Source: Heterobilharzia americana
Taxonomy: Eukaryota > Platyhelminthes > Trematoda > Strigeidida > Schistosomatidae
DNA length: 64,000 nt
Assembly (NCBI GenBank): GCA_944470555.2
Contig: OX104127.1
Location: 116,340,741 to 116,404,740, forward strand
Direction: 5' to 3'
A model generated the notes under the pieces. It was given only the letters and a program-made list of their open reading frames with translations. It was not told the DNA's origin and made no database searches. Positions within the stretch are counted from its first letter, which is position 1; every line of letters starts with the position of its first letter. Of the stretch, positions 12,825 to 24,721 are shown piece by piece. The position numbers and the translations under genes were made by a program.

Positions 12825-13560
12825 TTCTTTTTCTAGTAGTGAGGAGTGAAGTGGTTGGGTGTGTTGACCACCTTACTTCGGAGGTTGGATCAACCCCTTT
12901 CTAATACACAGGTATGAAACATGGGCATTAAAGGTTTCAGATATTTAACCGCCGTTGCCTTCATAGCATAGACCCTGTTTCACAGTGCCACAACATCAGC
13001 AGCTTGGAAGTCAGGCGTAGTTTTAGTCAAAAAGAGTAAAGTTGATAAGGTTGTGAACTTTCATTGGCTAAGGTGGTGAGGACATTTGTTTTGCATGCCC
13101 AGTCACATTTTTCTCCACTCCGCATTGTTAGATGAAGTAGGTTCAGGCTGCAAAAATGTTAGAGGCGGTCAAATGTATGCATAGCAGCCTTGCACAAAGT
13201 TTCTGATTGTTGGTTTGTGTAGTATATAGAAAAGCAGATCCTCTGGTTGAGGTCTGTGTAAAAACAGAAAGCAGTGGTTGGAGACTGTATATGACATAGC
13301 TCAGAATCAGTATCAGTGCCGCAGATGTATCTGCATATTACCTTCATCTTATCCGTCATACTGAATTTTATTATTTTCTTATTACTTCTTCCTCTCTTTT
13401 TACTACTTTCTATCGACCGAAATACTTCCTTTATTCTTTATCTTTCTTCGTGGTGTATTCTTTGTCGGTGTGCTGATATGAAGCGTGACAACCTGAACCG
13501 TTACTCAGGACTCGGGAGCTCCATGCCAATATTGATTGACATAACAGAGAAAATAAAGTA
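12825..13560 (+). mobile_element. RTE family 2, decayed 3' part
   Basis: Fragments of the terminal reverse transcriptase region are visible across frames (YETWALKVSD, which corresponds to YGSETW-like motifs), followed by a 3' untranslated block ending in a T-rich stretch and GCTGATATGAAGCGTGACAA. The same 3' block occurs at 16400-16620 and 18640-18690. The frame is broken many times, so this is an old inactive insertion. Confidence 0.6.
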
Positions 13561-14341
13561 AGAAATCACAGGAAACCCGTTTGGCTAAATACGAATCAAT
13601 TTAAAGAATAACAGGTATTTTAAAGAAGGTAAATAACGTATTTTTCTATATGAGATATACTGGTATATATATCTGAAGAACCTAATAAAAACTTATCTAT
13701 ACAAAATTCATTGATTAAGTTGTTGTTAACAATAAATAAAGGCAAAGCAACTGATTACTAACTGAACTGTTTCTCTACATAGGGTTCAATCTGGCAGTAT
13801 CACAGACGAATTCAGCTTCCCTACAGTTCCTCTTCAGTTTCAAACAGATGAAAAATCAAAAAAAAACCATGTAGTGTAAAACCTTAACCAGGCTTTGGTT
13901 ATAGGGGAAAGCTTAGGTGAATAACTTCGAAGTTTCACAAAAGGTTGGTATAGAAATGAAATATCTTTACAGCTAAGAGTAGAACGAAATGTGTATTCAT
14001 TCTGTAGGAGAAAGTTGAACCCGGTGAGGAAACTAATAACAATCGAGCGAATGACGTAGAAACACTGAAGAAATGATGAGTTGTGTTGCATAAAAATGAT
14101 ATCAAAAAACGGTTGGTTTTAAATAAAACATCAGAAGAAACCGTAATATATCAGAGTAGATGAGTTTATCACAACAGCGATAGGTAAGTATGTAATTCTT
14201 TTTCAATACTGAGTACAAACCGAAGACATTTAATCTCAATCGAAAGATGAAAATAAAACGTATTAGATTTATTTGTTATATCATACAGTGATGCACTATT
14301 ATTTACTTGATGATGTTTCTAGTGTAGATTACTGCTCGGAA

Positions 14342-14575
14342 TCATATCAAAGTAATCACATAACTTCGGACATCTGATTTTGATACTCCTATCACCACAA
14401 ATTCTTTGCTTTTATTGGTAGTAAAATTTTGCACATCTTCGGTATGTGTTGCATCATTCTTATTACACGTGTTGGGTGTTGACTCGATGAACAAAGTGCC
14501 TTTTACCGTATAAGACTTATTTTCTAAGTTTTTGAAATTTTTACAAACATTCATCTTCTTTGTACTCTTTTTCAT
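14342..14575 (-). repeat. Diverged relative of the 29.4-30.0 kb repeat
   Basis: A 77-codon minus-strand frame covers this stretch. Around 14410-14510 it shares an ordered series of short matches (GTAGTAAAATTTT, GGTGTTGA, AACAAA) with 29590-29690, and a translated match ESTPNTCNKND against ESTPDTCNRND in one frame. It therefore belongs to the same repeat family as the inverted pair at 29377-29995. It ends only a few bases before the LysM exon of the host gene. The family is unknown to me. Confidence 0.4.
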
Positions 14576-14581
14576 TGATAG

Positions 14582-14777
14582 GTTCAGGAAGGAGATTCAT
14601 TTATTAGTGTAGCAGCTCAATTTGATATAACTCCATCAGAGCTATGCCGTATCAATAAATTCTTATCCCGAACATTATTTGTTGGTCAGGTGATCAAAGT
14701 TCCAATCCCTGAAAAGGTAGAAAAGGTGACTGAAAAATCAAAAGATAAGTCTGTTATACCTGGTGATCAGGAAGAAT
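14582..14777 (+). CDS. OXR1: OXR1-like gene, LysM domain exon
   Basis: The acceptor is TTGATAG at 14575-14581 and the donor GTAAGT at 14778. Read from the previous exon, the peptide is TEYI-VQEGDSFISVAAQFDI, then TPSELCRINKFLSR, then LFVGQVIKVPIP. This is a complete LysM domain: the conserved GDS start, the TP-SEL-IN-L core and the GQ-I-VP end are all present. In OXR1/NCOA7 the LysM is followed by a linker and a GRAM domain, as found here. The exon ends in a charged linker (EKVEKVTEKSKDK) and leaves phase 1. In the oxidation-resistance family the LysM accompanies a TLDc domain that protects against oxidative damage and interacts with the V-ATPase. Its own ligand is not settled. Confidence 0.85.
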
Positions 14778-15299
14778 GTAAGTCTAATATTATTACAACT
14801 GGAAAAAGTTGATGTTAATGGTGAAAATTTTTCATTATATGGTACAGTCTTTTTAGTTACATATTAGGTGTATATGACCAAGTTACTAAAGGACTCATGA
14901 CAGCATCAATCACCAAAATACAGTGATTAAATTCAAAGAAGAATAAGCCTCATTTCATATGAACCAATAAATCTTGGATTACAGGTTAGGTTTCCTTCAG
15001 CAGAAGCTATGGGAATAGACTTGAAACTAGTTTTTTTTGCCAAGCACCGTCCGCCATTTCTGCTTTTGTGGAAAATATGTAATAGTTAAATTTTCAGGAC
15101 ATCAGCTGTCAATATGCGCTTTCTCTCATATGAAACAGGTTAAAAGTAGCGAAGAAGCACAAAATATGTTTTACAAAGGCAATGATCAGAAATAAATTTA
15201 GCGGGATTTTGTCAATATTTTATGTGCTCGGTAGGTTGGCAAAAAGAAACTCAGTTTTCTTTTACGCACACAGCTACCTTGTGCACGTTCATGCAGTAG

Positions 15300-15440
15300 T
15301 CAGTGAGCCACACCTATTGTGTCACTGCTAGTGATATTACCCAGTTACCCAAATCCCAATAGGTGGAGCGGGACTAGAATCCGTGATCCAATAGTAGTTA
15401 GTCATCCTCCTAAACCACTGAGCCATAGTTTTGCATCACA
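15300..15440 (-). repeat. tRNA-derived SINE-like repeat
   Basis: Read on the minus strand it has a TGGCTCAGTGGTTTAGG A-box-like motif and, about 40 bases on, a GATTCTAGTCCCG B-box-like motif, the spacing of an internal Pol III promoter. It lacks a full tRNA fold, so it is a SINE head rather than a tRNA gene. Confidence 0.55.
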
Positions 15441-16109
15441 GCAATCATTCACTTTCATTGCTGGAAGCAGATGTTTCGTCCATATAATCAGAGCGAAATG
15501 TTTGAACTTGTTTTTTTTAACTAAACCAAAAAGGTATCCCTAAGCTGATAAATATTTACTTCATCACCAATATTTCTTTGATATATCATCCCCCCAACGT
15601 GTGATTGAATATTTTTCAACCCAGTGCTTTTTATTGCGTAATGACTCTTGGTTATAAAAGTGATGAAAAGTATTTATAAAAGTGTTTACGTGAGTTTGCC
15701 TAAGCGATATTTTTCACATGTCTCACTTTTGAGAGCTCTAGAATCTCTTTTATTGACCGACAAGCAGACAAATCAGTGTAGGACCTATCTCAGAATTACA
15801 CCCGTTCAAGTTGCCACACTTTAAATTAGCATGGAAAGAATACCTGAATAGGAAAGTTGTGACATTTAAAGTAGAAAAAAGTTCATGGCAGTAGAGAGAA
15901 TTATTAAAAATGAGGGACAAAGAAAATGTTCAGACACTCGAAGATTTCAAATGATAAATACATCTGCCATTCCCAGCTATCGCAACAAAATTTCTCCAAC
16001 CATCTCAGTGACTGCTGCAAGCCAGTCTGCATCAAGCGACACGACTCGGGGTATGCGTAGAACCAGATTGTCGAGTAAACAGTGCACTTCTTTGTTAGAT
16101 ACCAGTCAA

Positions 16110-16660
16110 TAGTCAGGTGTCGAGTTAAAAGATGGAGAGGAAAGTCAGTTGGTGCGGTTGTGAACCTTCAACGACTTAGAGAGCTGGGACATATGTTACG
16201 TATCCCTAGCCACTCTCTGCTTCGTCGAGCAATGTTAACAAGCGTAGGTTCAGGTTGTAATAAGACTTGGGTCGGTCAGACTAAAAGACGGCATCATTGC
16301 GTGTAGTCTTTGGCAGTTGGTCTGAGCCATTTAGGGAGATGCAGGATTGCTGGTTTGGGATCGCTTGACAACGGAAGTCAGTGGTTGGAGATTCCAGGTG
16401 ATATGACTCGGAGTCGATGTCAGTGGCAATGATGTGTTCACATATTATCCCAATCTTAATCGCTAAACTGAATTCAGCATTCTTTCATTCTTCCTTGTTC
16501 TCTTTTACTGCTTCCTACTGCTTTTTCTTTATTTATCTTTCATCCCATTGTTTCTTTGAGTATTATGCTGATATGGGTCGTAGCAACTTTGACAGTTACT
16601 CAGTAATGCCTGGTCCTATGTTGTTGATGATGATGACATGCGTTTGCATCTTGCTGATCC
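16110..16660 (+). mobile_element. RTE family 2, 3' end fragment
   Basis: Translations include LRELGHMLRIPSHSLLRRAM and KTWVGQTKRRHH, the same C-terminal block as LPGRTVLGEVGLGWKK and GGQTKTWHQC at 18330-18430. A 3' untranslated region follows and ends at GTTGATGATGATGAC, a short trinucleotide tail typical of RTE elements. The frame is interrupted and the 5' part is missing. Confidence 0.65.
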
Positions 16661-16729
16661 CAAGAAATGTGTAGCAGTGAATCTTCTTTGTTGTCCATTG
16701 GAAGACGGGAACATCAAATACATATTCAT

Positions 16730-18765
16730 GGGGGAGATATCTAAGCGTTTATTTGAGCTTGACACCAATTCTTATCCTGAGGAAACCTGGCGTGATATTA
16801 TGTCTGCTATTTAAAACAGCGGTAAAGGCAGTCGGTAACCCACACCCAAAACTTAGCAAAAATAGTGAGTTTCCATAGCCCCATCCAAACTAATTGATGT
16901 GAGATGATTGATTCTAGTTGATTCTGACCACAACGATGAGCGAAAACAACTCAAAAGTAAATTGGCCAGGAGTATTCGAAATAATCGCAAGGAGTGGTTG
17001 GTGACAAGAACAAAAGCGATGGAGAAGGCACCAACATTATGTAGTGCACGGCAATTATTTAGGCTTGTTACGAATACTGGCACGAAAAAGAGTACGGTTA
17101 GTGAGGCCGTCACCGAGAAGGATGGGTTACTGATAACCTCGGAGGACAGACGGCTATACTGTTGGGCAGAATACTTTAAAGCATATTTCAACTGGCCGCG
17201 CAGCTCCGCTCCAGCTACCCGGCATCCAGTCCGAACCCGAACTAGACGTAGATGACATTCCTATAACTATCGTCGAAGCTGATAACGCAGTTTGTAGTCT
17301 GAAAGTATGCAAAGCAGCTAGATCTGATGGATTGCAACCAGAAGTTTTTGTCAAAGAAGATAATAAATAAATGCGTGTAATAATGGAGGTATTAGGTAGT
17401 ATGTGGGAATTAGAGTTGGTCTCGTCAGACTGCTCTACTTCATTGATCATTCTATTTTACTAGAAGGGAGAGGTCTTTCTTTGAAAGACACAAAAGGATC
17501 AGTCTGACTAATATCTTTGGGTCCATAGTTATCCGGCGTCAAGCTTCAACTGGACAACAACAAACTCGAAAGAACATCTCATCAGAATTAATGACAACTA
17601 GTGGTGTCCGTCTGGGATACTCGCTATCGCCCTTCATGCTTAACTGTGTTACGGATATAATTAATAGGCATAACTCTATGCACGTTTGACTTCACCTAGA
17701 TTGATTTACTTTCTGGAGAGTGTCTGGTTAACTTGGAGTATATCAGTGAAATTTTTTCACTAGGCGAAAACACTGACAAAGCACAAAGTTTTCTGAGCAT
17801 TTTGAGGTGAAATGTGAGTTTCCTTTTTTAGCATTTTGTACTTGTCAAATGTTAGATGATAGATACTTATAGACCGAACTGCAAATAATTCTATTTTGAG
17901 GATAGGAAGTGAAGTGATGAAGTGCTTTGACTATTTATTTTACTGGAGAAGTTGCACCAGCCCAAATGGATTGATGGCTAGAGCAATCTCAACCCGAATA
18001 CAGAAGGGTCATTTGACATTTCCCAAGTTGCGTCATGTCTCGCACCAGTGAGATGTCCGACTACCTATAAATGGACGAGTATATTATGCTGCCGTCGGTT
18101 CTGTCGTACTAATGCGGCTGTGAGACATGGCCGTTGAAACAGGAAGATATGAACGGAGCATTGGTTTTTGCCTGCAAGTGCTTTCGTATCATTACACACT
18201 TACAGTGGAATCACCGTGCAAGCAACTTTGTAAATGGGTAAAGGGTTCTAGTCAACTTCAGCTCGTCAGTCGATGAGGTTGCAAACCTTCAGAGACCGTG
18301 GTGGCCTTTTAATTTACTGCACGTGCCTAGCCACCGCCTACCTGGACGTACAGTGCTAGGAGAAGTTGGATTAGGTTGGAAGAAACCTCATGGTGGCCAG
18401 ACTAAGACGTGGCACCAGTGTATGACGTCTGCGACTGTTGGTCCAAGTTGTGTAGGTAGGCATAGACTACCTGACTGTTGTCCCCAAGACTATTGGAATC
18501 AGCGGTTCACGACTCTTGGTAAAATGACTGGTAATCGGTCACAGGCGCGTGGAGGTATCCGTATTTTAATGTCTTCTAGGGTTTGGATATTTTCCCTAAC
18601 CTTTATCCTCCCATACATTTTGATTAGTTTGATCTCAGTCTTTTTCTACTTACTTGTTCTTCGTATACTGTCGTGAAGTGTGACAACTTGAACCAATGCA
18701 GTTCTGTGAGAAGTTCTCCTTTGATTTTGTCTTTCTCTATTTGTCGTACCGTTATCCAACAGACC
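16730..18765 (+). mobile_element. RTE family 2, decayed copy with reverse transcriptase remnants
   Basis: The order of recognisable pieces fits an RTE ORF. First is a linker region (SLARSIRNNRKEWL-like text, RQLFRLVTNTGTKKS, WAEYFKAYFNWPRSS). Next comes the start of reverse transcriptase (NAVCSLKVCKAARSDGLQPE, normally ..AAGPDGL.PE), then GVRLGYSLSPFMLNCVTDII (motif normally GVRQGCPLSP), and finally the C-terminal block and 3' UTR. Gaps, stops and shifts run throughout. The active-site region for the FADD box is not readable. This is an old dead insertion in the same direction as the host gene. Confidence 0.7.
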
Positions 18766-19696
18766 TTTGTGGTATGGTATAGTCTCAAACAACAAATGTT
18801 CATACCAGCTTAGCCCATTGGATTATTGTTATATACGAACCAAACCACCAAGTCAAGGTAGTAGCCATCACTAGAGCTGTTTTATCTATATGGGGTTTTG
18901 TATGAGTTATTAATGATTTACAGCCTCATCGTATTTTTGATGGAATGCAAGTGTTACGTATCTCTTAGACAAAATTTGCAACTAGTACTTATGTAGTCCC
19001 ATTAAAGATGGCAAGTTCTGTGTCACTGAATTTTCTATGGAGACTTCAAAATTCATGCAAACGAAGCAGTATAATAGCTTTATGGATAAATTTTTCGAAA
19101 ATTATTCTGTTTTCATCACATTCAATGCCCTGACGCAATGTCTACACTGTTTTTTGCAAACAGTAAGAAAGCTAACGTTTTCCGATCCATAACAACTACA
19201 ACAGAATATCGTTTGGCTTTGTTGACCCCGTACGTCACCGCTTCCCATCAGGTCTCAGGGAATCTATATCGAGATGCATCATTTATAAACATTGTTATTG
19301 TCATACACTTTACTGGTTTTCGGGAACCTGATTGATAGCAAGATTAACCTTGATAAATTGTAGGAAGCTTCTTATAGAAGAATACCAAATTGTTTGAATA
19401 TGGTGGAAAAAAGAAAACATATCCCTCCTCTCATTGAAAAAAATCAACACACATGCGAAAGGGATTGTAATCATATGAACACATGCAAAATCCCATTTGT
19501 AGTTCATACTACTATCACACTTAGCACTGTGAATATGCTCTTTATATTCTGCAACCATTTTACCACTCAGAAGTATCTGTACACAAAAGCTGTATACAAG
19601 TTGCTACGTCTAATCCTTGCTACCATTACTTCTATAAAACTATTAACCCTGAGTAGTGACTCGTATGTTTTTTCTCTTTTCTTTTTTTCTTAAAAG

Positions 19697-19908
19697 TGAA
19701 AAAGAGCCCAATTCCCGATGAAGGTCAAGCGATATCGGCGGTTACAATGACAGAAACTGCCACAACATCAGATTCAGTATTGTGCGACGTAATAGAAGAG
19801 AAATCTGAGGCGAAGTTACTATCACAAGGGGATTCACTAACATCATCTTTTAGCGCAACAGACACGGATGAATGGGATGTAGATGAATCATCATATAGTG
19901 AATACACG
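19697..19908 (+). CDS. OXR1: OXR1-like gene, acidic Ser-rich linker exon
   Basis: The acceptor AAAAG (19692-19696) follows a T-rich tract and the donor is GTAGG at 19909. One base from the LysM exon plus TG gives Leu, then KKSPIPDEG and a long Ser/Thr/Asp/Glu-rich stretch (SLTSSFSATDTDEWDVDESS) ending SEYT. It ends in phase 0. OXR1/NCOA7 proteins have a disordered Ser/acidic linker between LysM and GRAM, so position and composition agree. Acidic Ser-rich stretches like this are common phosphorylation sites, which is inference. Confidence 0.65.
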
Positions 19909-20934
19909 GTAGGTTGTAGGAAACAATTTTTATTTTTACATGTTTAAGAACGGTTAAAAAATCGTATCACCTCTTTTATGGTTACTCCATTCCTTTAATG
20001 GTAGAATTCATAAGTGACAGAACTTATTATCATCATTCAACTTCTTTAGTTGCTTCACTGAAGGTCTGTTTCTTTTCAGTAACCTTATTGCTGAGATATT
20101 TTTGACATACTGTTGTAGGACTCAATTAAGAGTAAAACGTGACTTTAGGACGTATACTTACTTTCATTTAAAATGCTTGTTATCAATAGTCAGCAGAAAT
20201 TATCTAAATTACGTTGGATATCCGTTATCATGCAGGTTAACTATCTAGAGCGTGACCAGTTTCTTAGAGTGGTATGTAACTTCTTGAAGTTTTAGTATAT
20301 CAAACACACCATCTAGCTGGAGAGTTCATTTGCAATAAGCTTCAGTTTTCTAACACCACACACAGACAATCAATATCCATTTCAACGGTTTAGTGGTCAC
20401 ACTCTACAAATTAGTCGATAGTTTTCAATTGACTACGAAGACTACAGCATATTAATAACCGCCGTTTGCTGTTCCATTTGTGTAAGGTTTTATTTATTAC
20501 TTTTCGCTGCAAATGAAAATATTCAGGAAGTTTTACCGTTTAGCCCCATAAAACATATATATAATGGGTATGATGGTAACTAAAAATGTAGACTAGTTTG
20601 TCATTAGATGTGAATGACAATCTGTTGTATCAGGCATCACAACATGATAGTCACTTCAAGAAGCCAATATAAAATAATATATAGAATATAATCCTCAAAT
20701 ATCAATGTTATATCATATCAGGCTACAATAAGGATGTTGGGAGATAGTTGTCTGTATTGAAGTTCATTAATCGAACGAAAATTACTTGACATTATGAATG
20801 CATATTTTTGAATTTGTCCTTCATTGCTGAAGTAATACGTTTTGCATTCTGAGTTCTAAACTGCACTTATAGTGACTCAATATTTTTACTTAGAAATTCG
20901 TAGTATTTTCATCTCATGTTACAATTCAGTCGGT

Positions 20935-21190
20935 GGCAAGCGGTGGAATCCAGGATGTTCGTTTTGTCCCATTTGGTACTCTTCAGCCGGATATACATGC
21001 ACCCCAGTGAGTGATGGTGTTCCAGTCGGGACTCGAACCCAGTATCGATCTCTTCTAACTTCATTTTTCAAGGTGCTATTTATTATAGACTGATATCGGT
21101 TGAATAACCATTGAAGACCTGGGAACACTGGACAGGTGTTTCGTTCCAGTATTAGACTCTCCAGCAATGCACACCTACAACTTCATCAGA
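20935..21190 (-). repeat. SINE-like repeat with two degenerate hammerhead cores and a Pol III B box
   Basis: On the minus strand, in order: a hammerhead-like core with CTGGAGA (21158-21164) and GAAAC about 20 bases on; a perfect B-box motif GGGTTCGAGTCCC (21028-21040); and a second core with CTGAAGA (20980-20986), stem II with an AAATG loop, and AAAAC where GAAAC is expected. The two cores are 178 bases apart. Both have substitutions at core positions, so cleavage is doubtful. The layout resembles Sm-alpha/retrozyme-type repeats, in which two ribozymes can bracket a unit. Confidence 0.55.
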
Positions 21191-23477
21191 ATTCTCCAGT
21201 GGACATCAGTCCATAGTGGATACTACTTTGAATTTTGTTAGGCTTCACATTTATTGGCATTTATTCATTCCTTCTGCTTGTTTCAACTATTCTTTATATG
21301 AAATTAAGATGGTTATTCGTTGTTCATACAACTCAGTCTTCATTTACAGTTTACCTGACTTAGCTCTTTCCTTCTTATCATTTCAACAAAAATATGAATA
21401 GTTATCGAATTCGTTTATTGTGTAGAAATGCATTTCAGGTCATAAGGTTTTTCTTAATTTAAGAATTCAGTAAATTGTCAATAAATGTATAAGGAGTGAA
21501 CATTTACGTGCTTACAGTTAAATATTTGGAAATTGATTTCATTTTCTTTAACTCTATATTTCTATGAGCTTGCGTGTTTTGTTTTGACCTCACCCATTAG
21601 GTTTTAGCATTTTAAGAAACTGATTCAAACTGGTGGTGTTTTAAGAAATAAAAACTGGATTTCAAGATAGTCCTAAAAGCAGACTGAGATGTGATTAACA
21701 ACAGTTGAAAATATTGTTAAATAACTTATGTTTTACTTTCCAAACCCCTTCGGCGTTATTTATACATAATCTCCACCATACCGAATTTGAGGAATTTTAG
21801 ATAACATGGTGACTAGTTTGGTCAGTATTGAATGACTGATAATTTTGTAATTACTTTGCCAACCATAGTCTCTGTCTATTTTCAGTGGGGGCCCTAAAAG
21901 GTCATTATTATCAGCTCTTTTTACTGTGCCTTTGAAACAAATACCTCTTTGATTATGTAAAACTTTTCGGCAGAAGCTGAGTACCCTTATTTTACAGGGG
22001 TGAAGATGTACAACCCTTCTCCAACTACTGGGAAGGTGTTGTACGAGTAGGTATCATGGTGCGACCAATGTACTCCGCTTTAAACGCGCAACTGAACTGT
22101 TTACATAATCATTGGTTAGCTTGTACTAACTGCATTCAGATGATTTTTCCTGCAAAAAACAAAATTCCAACGATAAAAGGTTGAAAAATATGAATTGAGA
22201 TACTATTGTTCTTTTCTGGAGAAAATCTAAGCTTGCACTATCTCTGAATTCAACATTCAGCAGTTGACCCTTCTTTAAACCCAGGTTCATTAGTTGAAAA
22301 ACATTCTTCATTATTGAAACACTTGATGTCTCTGCAAAAAAGTGTGACAAAAAACAAGAAAAGAGTGACCATATGGTTTTGTCATTCATTTACAAACTAT
22401 TATAAAATGATTTTTTAATGTCAGTTCGTTCATTTGCTATATCTTGTAACGTGTTCACTCGAAATCAGAGCTATAACATTTTGTTACTGAAAGTTGACAA
22501 TTTAAGTACGACCGTCCATGTTAATTTTTATAGTATGTATGGAAAAGGTGAGGAGGGCAGGGGAAACAAGATGTATATAGGAAATAACATGTAAGCTTGG
22601 TTCTCAAAAGTCAAAAACAGCTAAAATTTGTAAACCATACACAAAGGACTAAGACTGAAAACTTCTTAGTTGTGCAGTAATGCACGCTGTCAACAAAACT
22701 AATTTAAACAACAAGTCCATAGATATTTATAGGATAAAAGGAAATTATCATAGTCACAATGCAATGTCGAAGTTCAGAGAAAATCAAAAACATATCATTA
22801 TCCTCATCATGCTGTGAAATATCTCCATAAGGTTTTACTCAAACCATTTTTTTACAATTTTCTTTACTGTTTTTAGATTGAAAGATTATAAACTACGTCC
22901 ATAATGTTTAAACAATTGCTTACTAGACTAGGTAGCTGAATTTGACGAGTTAGTTAACAACTTGATACGACTGACTCTCTCACTGACCCCCATGACACGA
23001 GTGAATGAATATCATATGATCGAAGTTGTGGTTAAACGACTGTGATCAGGTTAAATAACAATGCGGAAAAGAAATTACTGAGTACTGGGGATACAACTGA
23101 TATAACATGGCCTAGATAAAGGGAAATTATAGTTTCGAAGTAAGCACCAAAAGAACAGTAGTCAATCAAAATTTTTCTTACGGTTGGTTGTAACACTACG
23201 TTTCTGCATATCATGAGATTTCTCCCCTTGGCCTTGATATGTGCTCAAACTCTTCTTATGTTTCCATTCAGCAGATTTCTATTTTGCCGTTCATGTCAAC
23301 CTCTACTGTTGTTTCTTCTATCTGCCTTTGAGAACATGTTTCTGTAAATTCCTTTGTACTTGTCAACCAGTAAATCACTACAGTAGTAAACTAAATTTAA
23401 ATCTCCTGTGTCTTAAGATGAATTATTACGCAAAATGGGTAATAAGTCAGAATGAGAGTGCAAAGTGTCTCCTACGT

Positions 23478-24480
23478 CTTGGATTCCTAGTGGAACATAA
23501 AGCTTCAGTAGCACACCTCCATTCCGCTCTCTTCTCTGCAGTCTTTCCAACCTCCCTCCACGACTGCCTACAAACTTTCATTTATTCCTCACACGATCTC
23601 CTCCATGTCATCCTCACCTCGGACGCCCAACTCATCGTTTCCCCTTTGAATTCCACTCGACGGCCTGGAGCGTGATGTCTCCGAATGGTTTTCCCAGTGT
23701 GTGCTTAATCCATCTCCACTTTCTTCTGCATATTTGTTGGGTGATAGTTTCTTGCTTTGTTGGTTAGTTTCCAGCCAGAGTTCCTTGTTACTTATTCTTT
23801 CTGTCAATCCATCTGATCTTTAATATTGAGTGAGCGTAGGCGGCAGCTATTGATGAATGTCTGTAGTTTGTTGGAAGTGCTTTTCATGACGCGCCAAGTT
23901 TATTAACCACATGTCAGCACTGACTTGACATGGGTATTGAAAATCTAGATTTTGTTCTTTGCGCTGAGTGCAGCAGATCTCCTCACTGATTTCAGATTAA
24001 TGGAGACCTGTCCTTCTGTCTTTCCGATCCTGGTTTTGACATCGTTGTCTGTGCCACTGCCTGTAGTTGAGACGATGCTGCCTAGGTAGGTAGTTGAAAT
24101 GGATTACTTCCTTTAGGTTTCTCCTGTTGATGGTTATTGGTGGTTGTTGTTGATGTTGTTAGTTGGGTATCTTCATCATCTCTGTCTTCTCTACATTCAC
24201 TTGAAGTGCCGTCTTTTCTTCCCTGCCTCTTTTGTCAACTTGTTGATTTTTGCCTGTAGATCTTCGAGTTAGTGCGACAAGACATAAAACATAAGTGATC
24301 ATCGTTGGTGAAATCCAAATCTTTTAGGCTGTCTTCATTGGTCCAGCCAGCGTATGCTCATTTTCTCGCTCCTCATGGTTTGTTGCATGATCCAGTCCAA
24401 TCCAGTCGACCAGAATTAGGAAGATGATTGGTGATAGTAGACAGCCTTGTCTTACTCCTGTCTTCACTTCAAAGGCGTCT
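23478..24480 (-). mobile_element. RTE family 1, 5'-truncated 1-kb copy
   Basis: The segment begins with the family tail (TTCCTAGTGGAACATA) and runs back through the C-terminal reverse transcriptase region to the GVRQG motif. It breaks off at about 24480 within the EVKTG region. It is more diverged than the other family-1 copies. At 24456-24458 it has an intact Gly codon (GGA on the minus strand) where the copies at 24722-28000 and in the palindrome carry TGA, so it represents an older or different lineage. Confidence 0.8.
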
Positions 24481-24529
24481 TCTTAATAAGATAGCGACAC
24501 ATTATGTTAGAATAAATTCACGAGTGACC

Positions 24530-24575
24530 TTGTAGTGAACAGGAAGTAACCGTCGAAAACGTAAGTCGAGAAGGC
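24530..24575 (+). repeat. Short shared motif, copy 1
   Basis: The 17-base string CGTCGAAAACGTAAGTC is also present at about 59667-59683, with loosely similar flanks on the left. It lies between the two family-1 RTE insertions. Family unknown. Confidence 0.4.
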
Positions 24576-24721
24576 TTTTAATGATTGGTTGGGATTTTGT
24601 AAGCCTAAAATACCCATCTGAAGCCTCTGTTTATTTCAGAACACTGGTTAGGTATTTAAAATTTAAAGTATCTTCTTGAGAGATCTGGAATTCAATTTGA
24701 ATAACAGTGTACTTAAGAAAA

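Larger units (their letters stand above)
9049..14581 (+). other. Intron between the basic exon and the LysM exon
   Basis: A 5.5-kb intron starts GTGAG and ends TTGATAG. It contains a (TA)n tract (9839-9882), a decayed coding-like segment (9946-10364), an RTE 3' fragment (10465-10856), an ATT-rich microsatellite (10929-10973), a Sm-alpha-like SINE part (11655-11785), an RTE family-2 3' piece (12825-13560) and a short repeat (14342-14575). The remaining stretches (9049-9838, 11000-11650, 11800-12820, 13561-14340) show nothing recognisable. Confidence 0.6.
14778..19696 (+). other. Intron between the LysM exon and the acidic linker exon
   Basis: Starts GTAAGT and ends in a long pyrimidine tract with TTAAAAG. 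It contains a minus-strand tRNA-like SINE (15300-15440) and two adjacent decayed RTE family-2 pieces (16110-16660 and 16730-18765). 14778-15299, 15441-16109 and 18766-19696 show nothing I recognise. Confidence 0.6.

Noticed and set aside
23241..23675. 144-codon plus-strand open frame
   Set aside because: Its 3' third is the antisense of an RTE 3' end (from 23478) and the rest is Phe/Leu/Cys-rich low-complexity sequence, so it is a chance frame.
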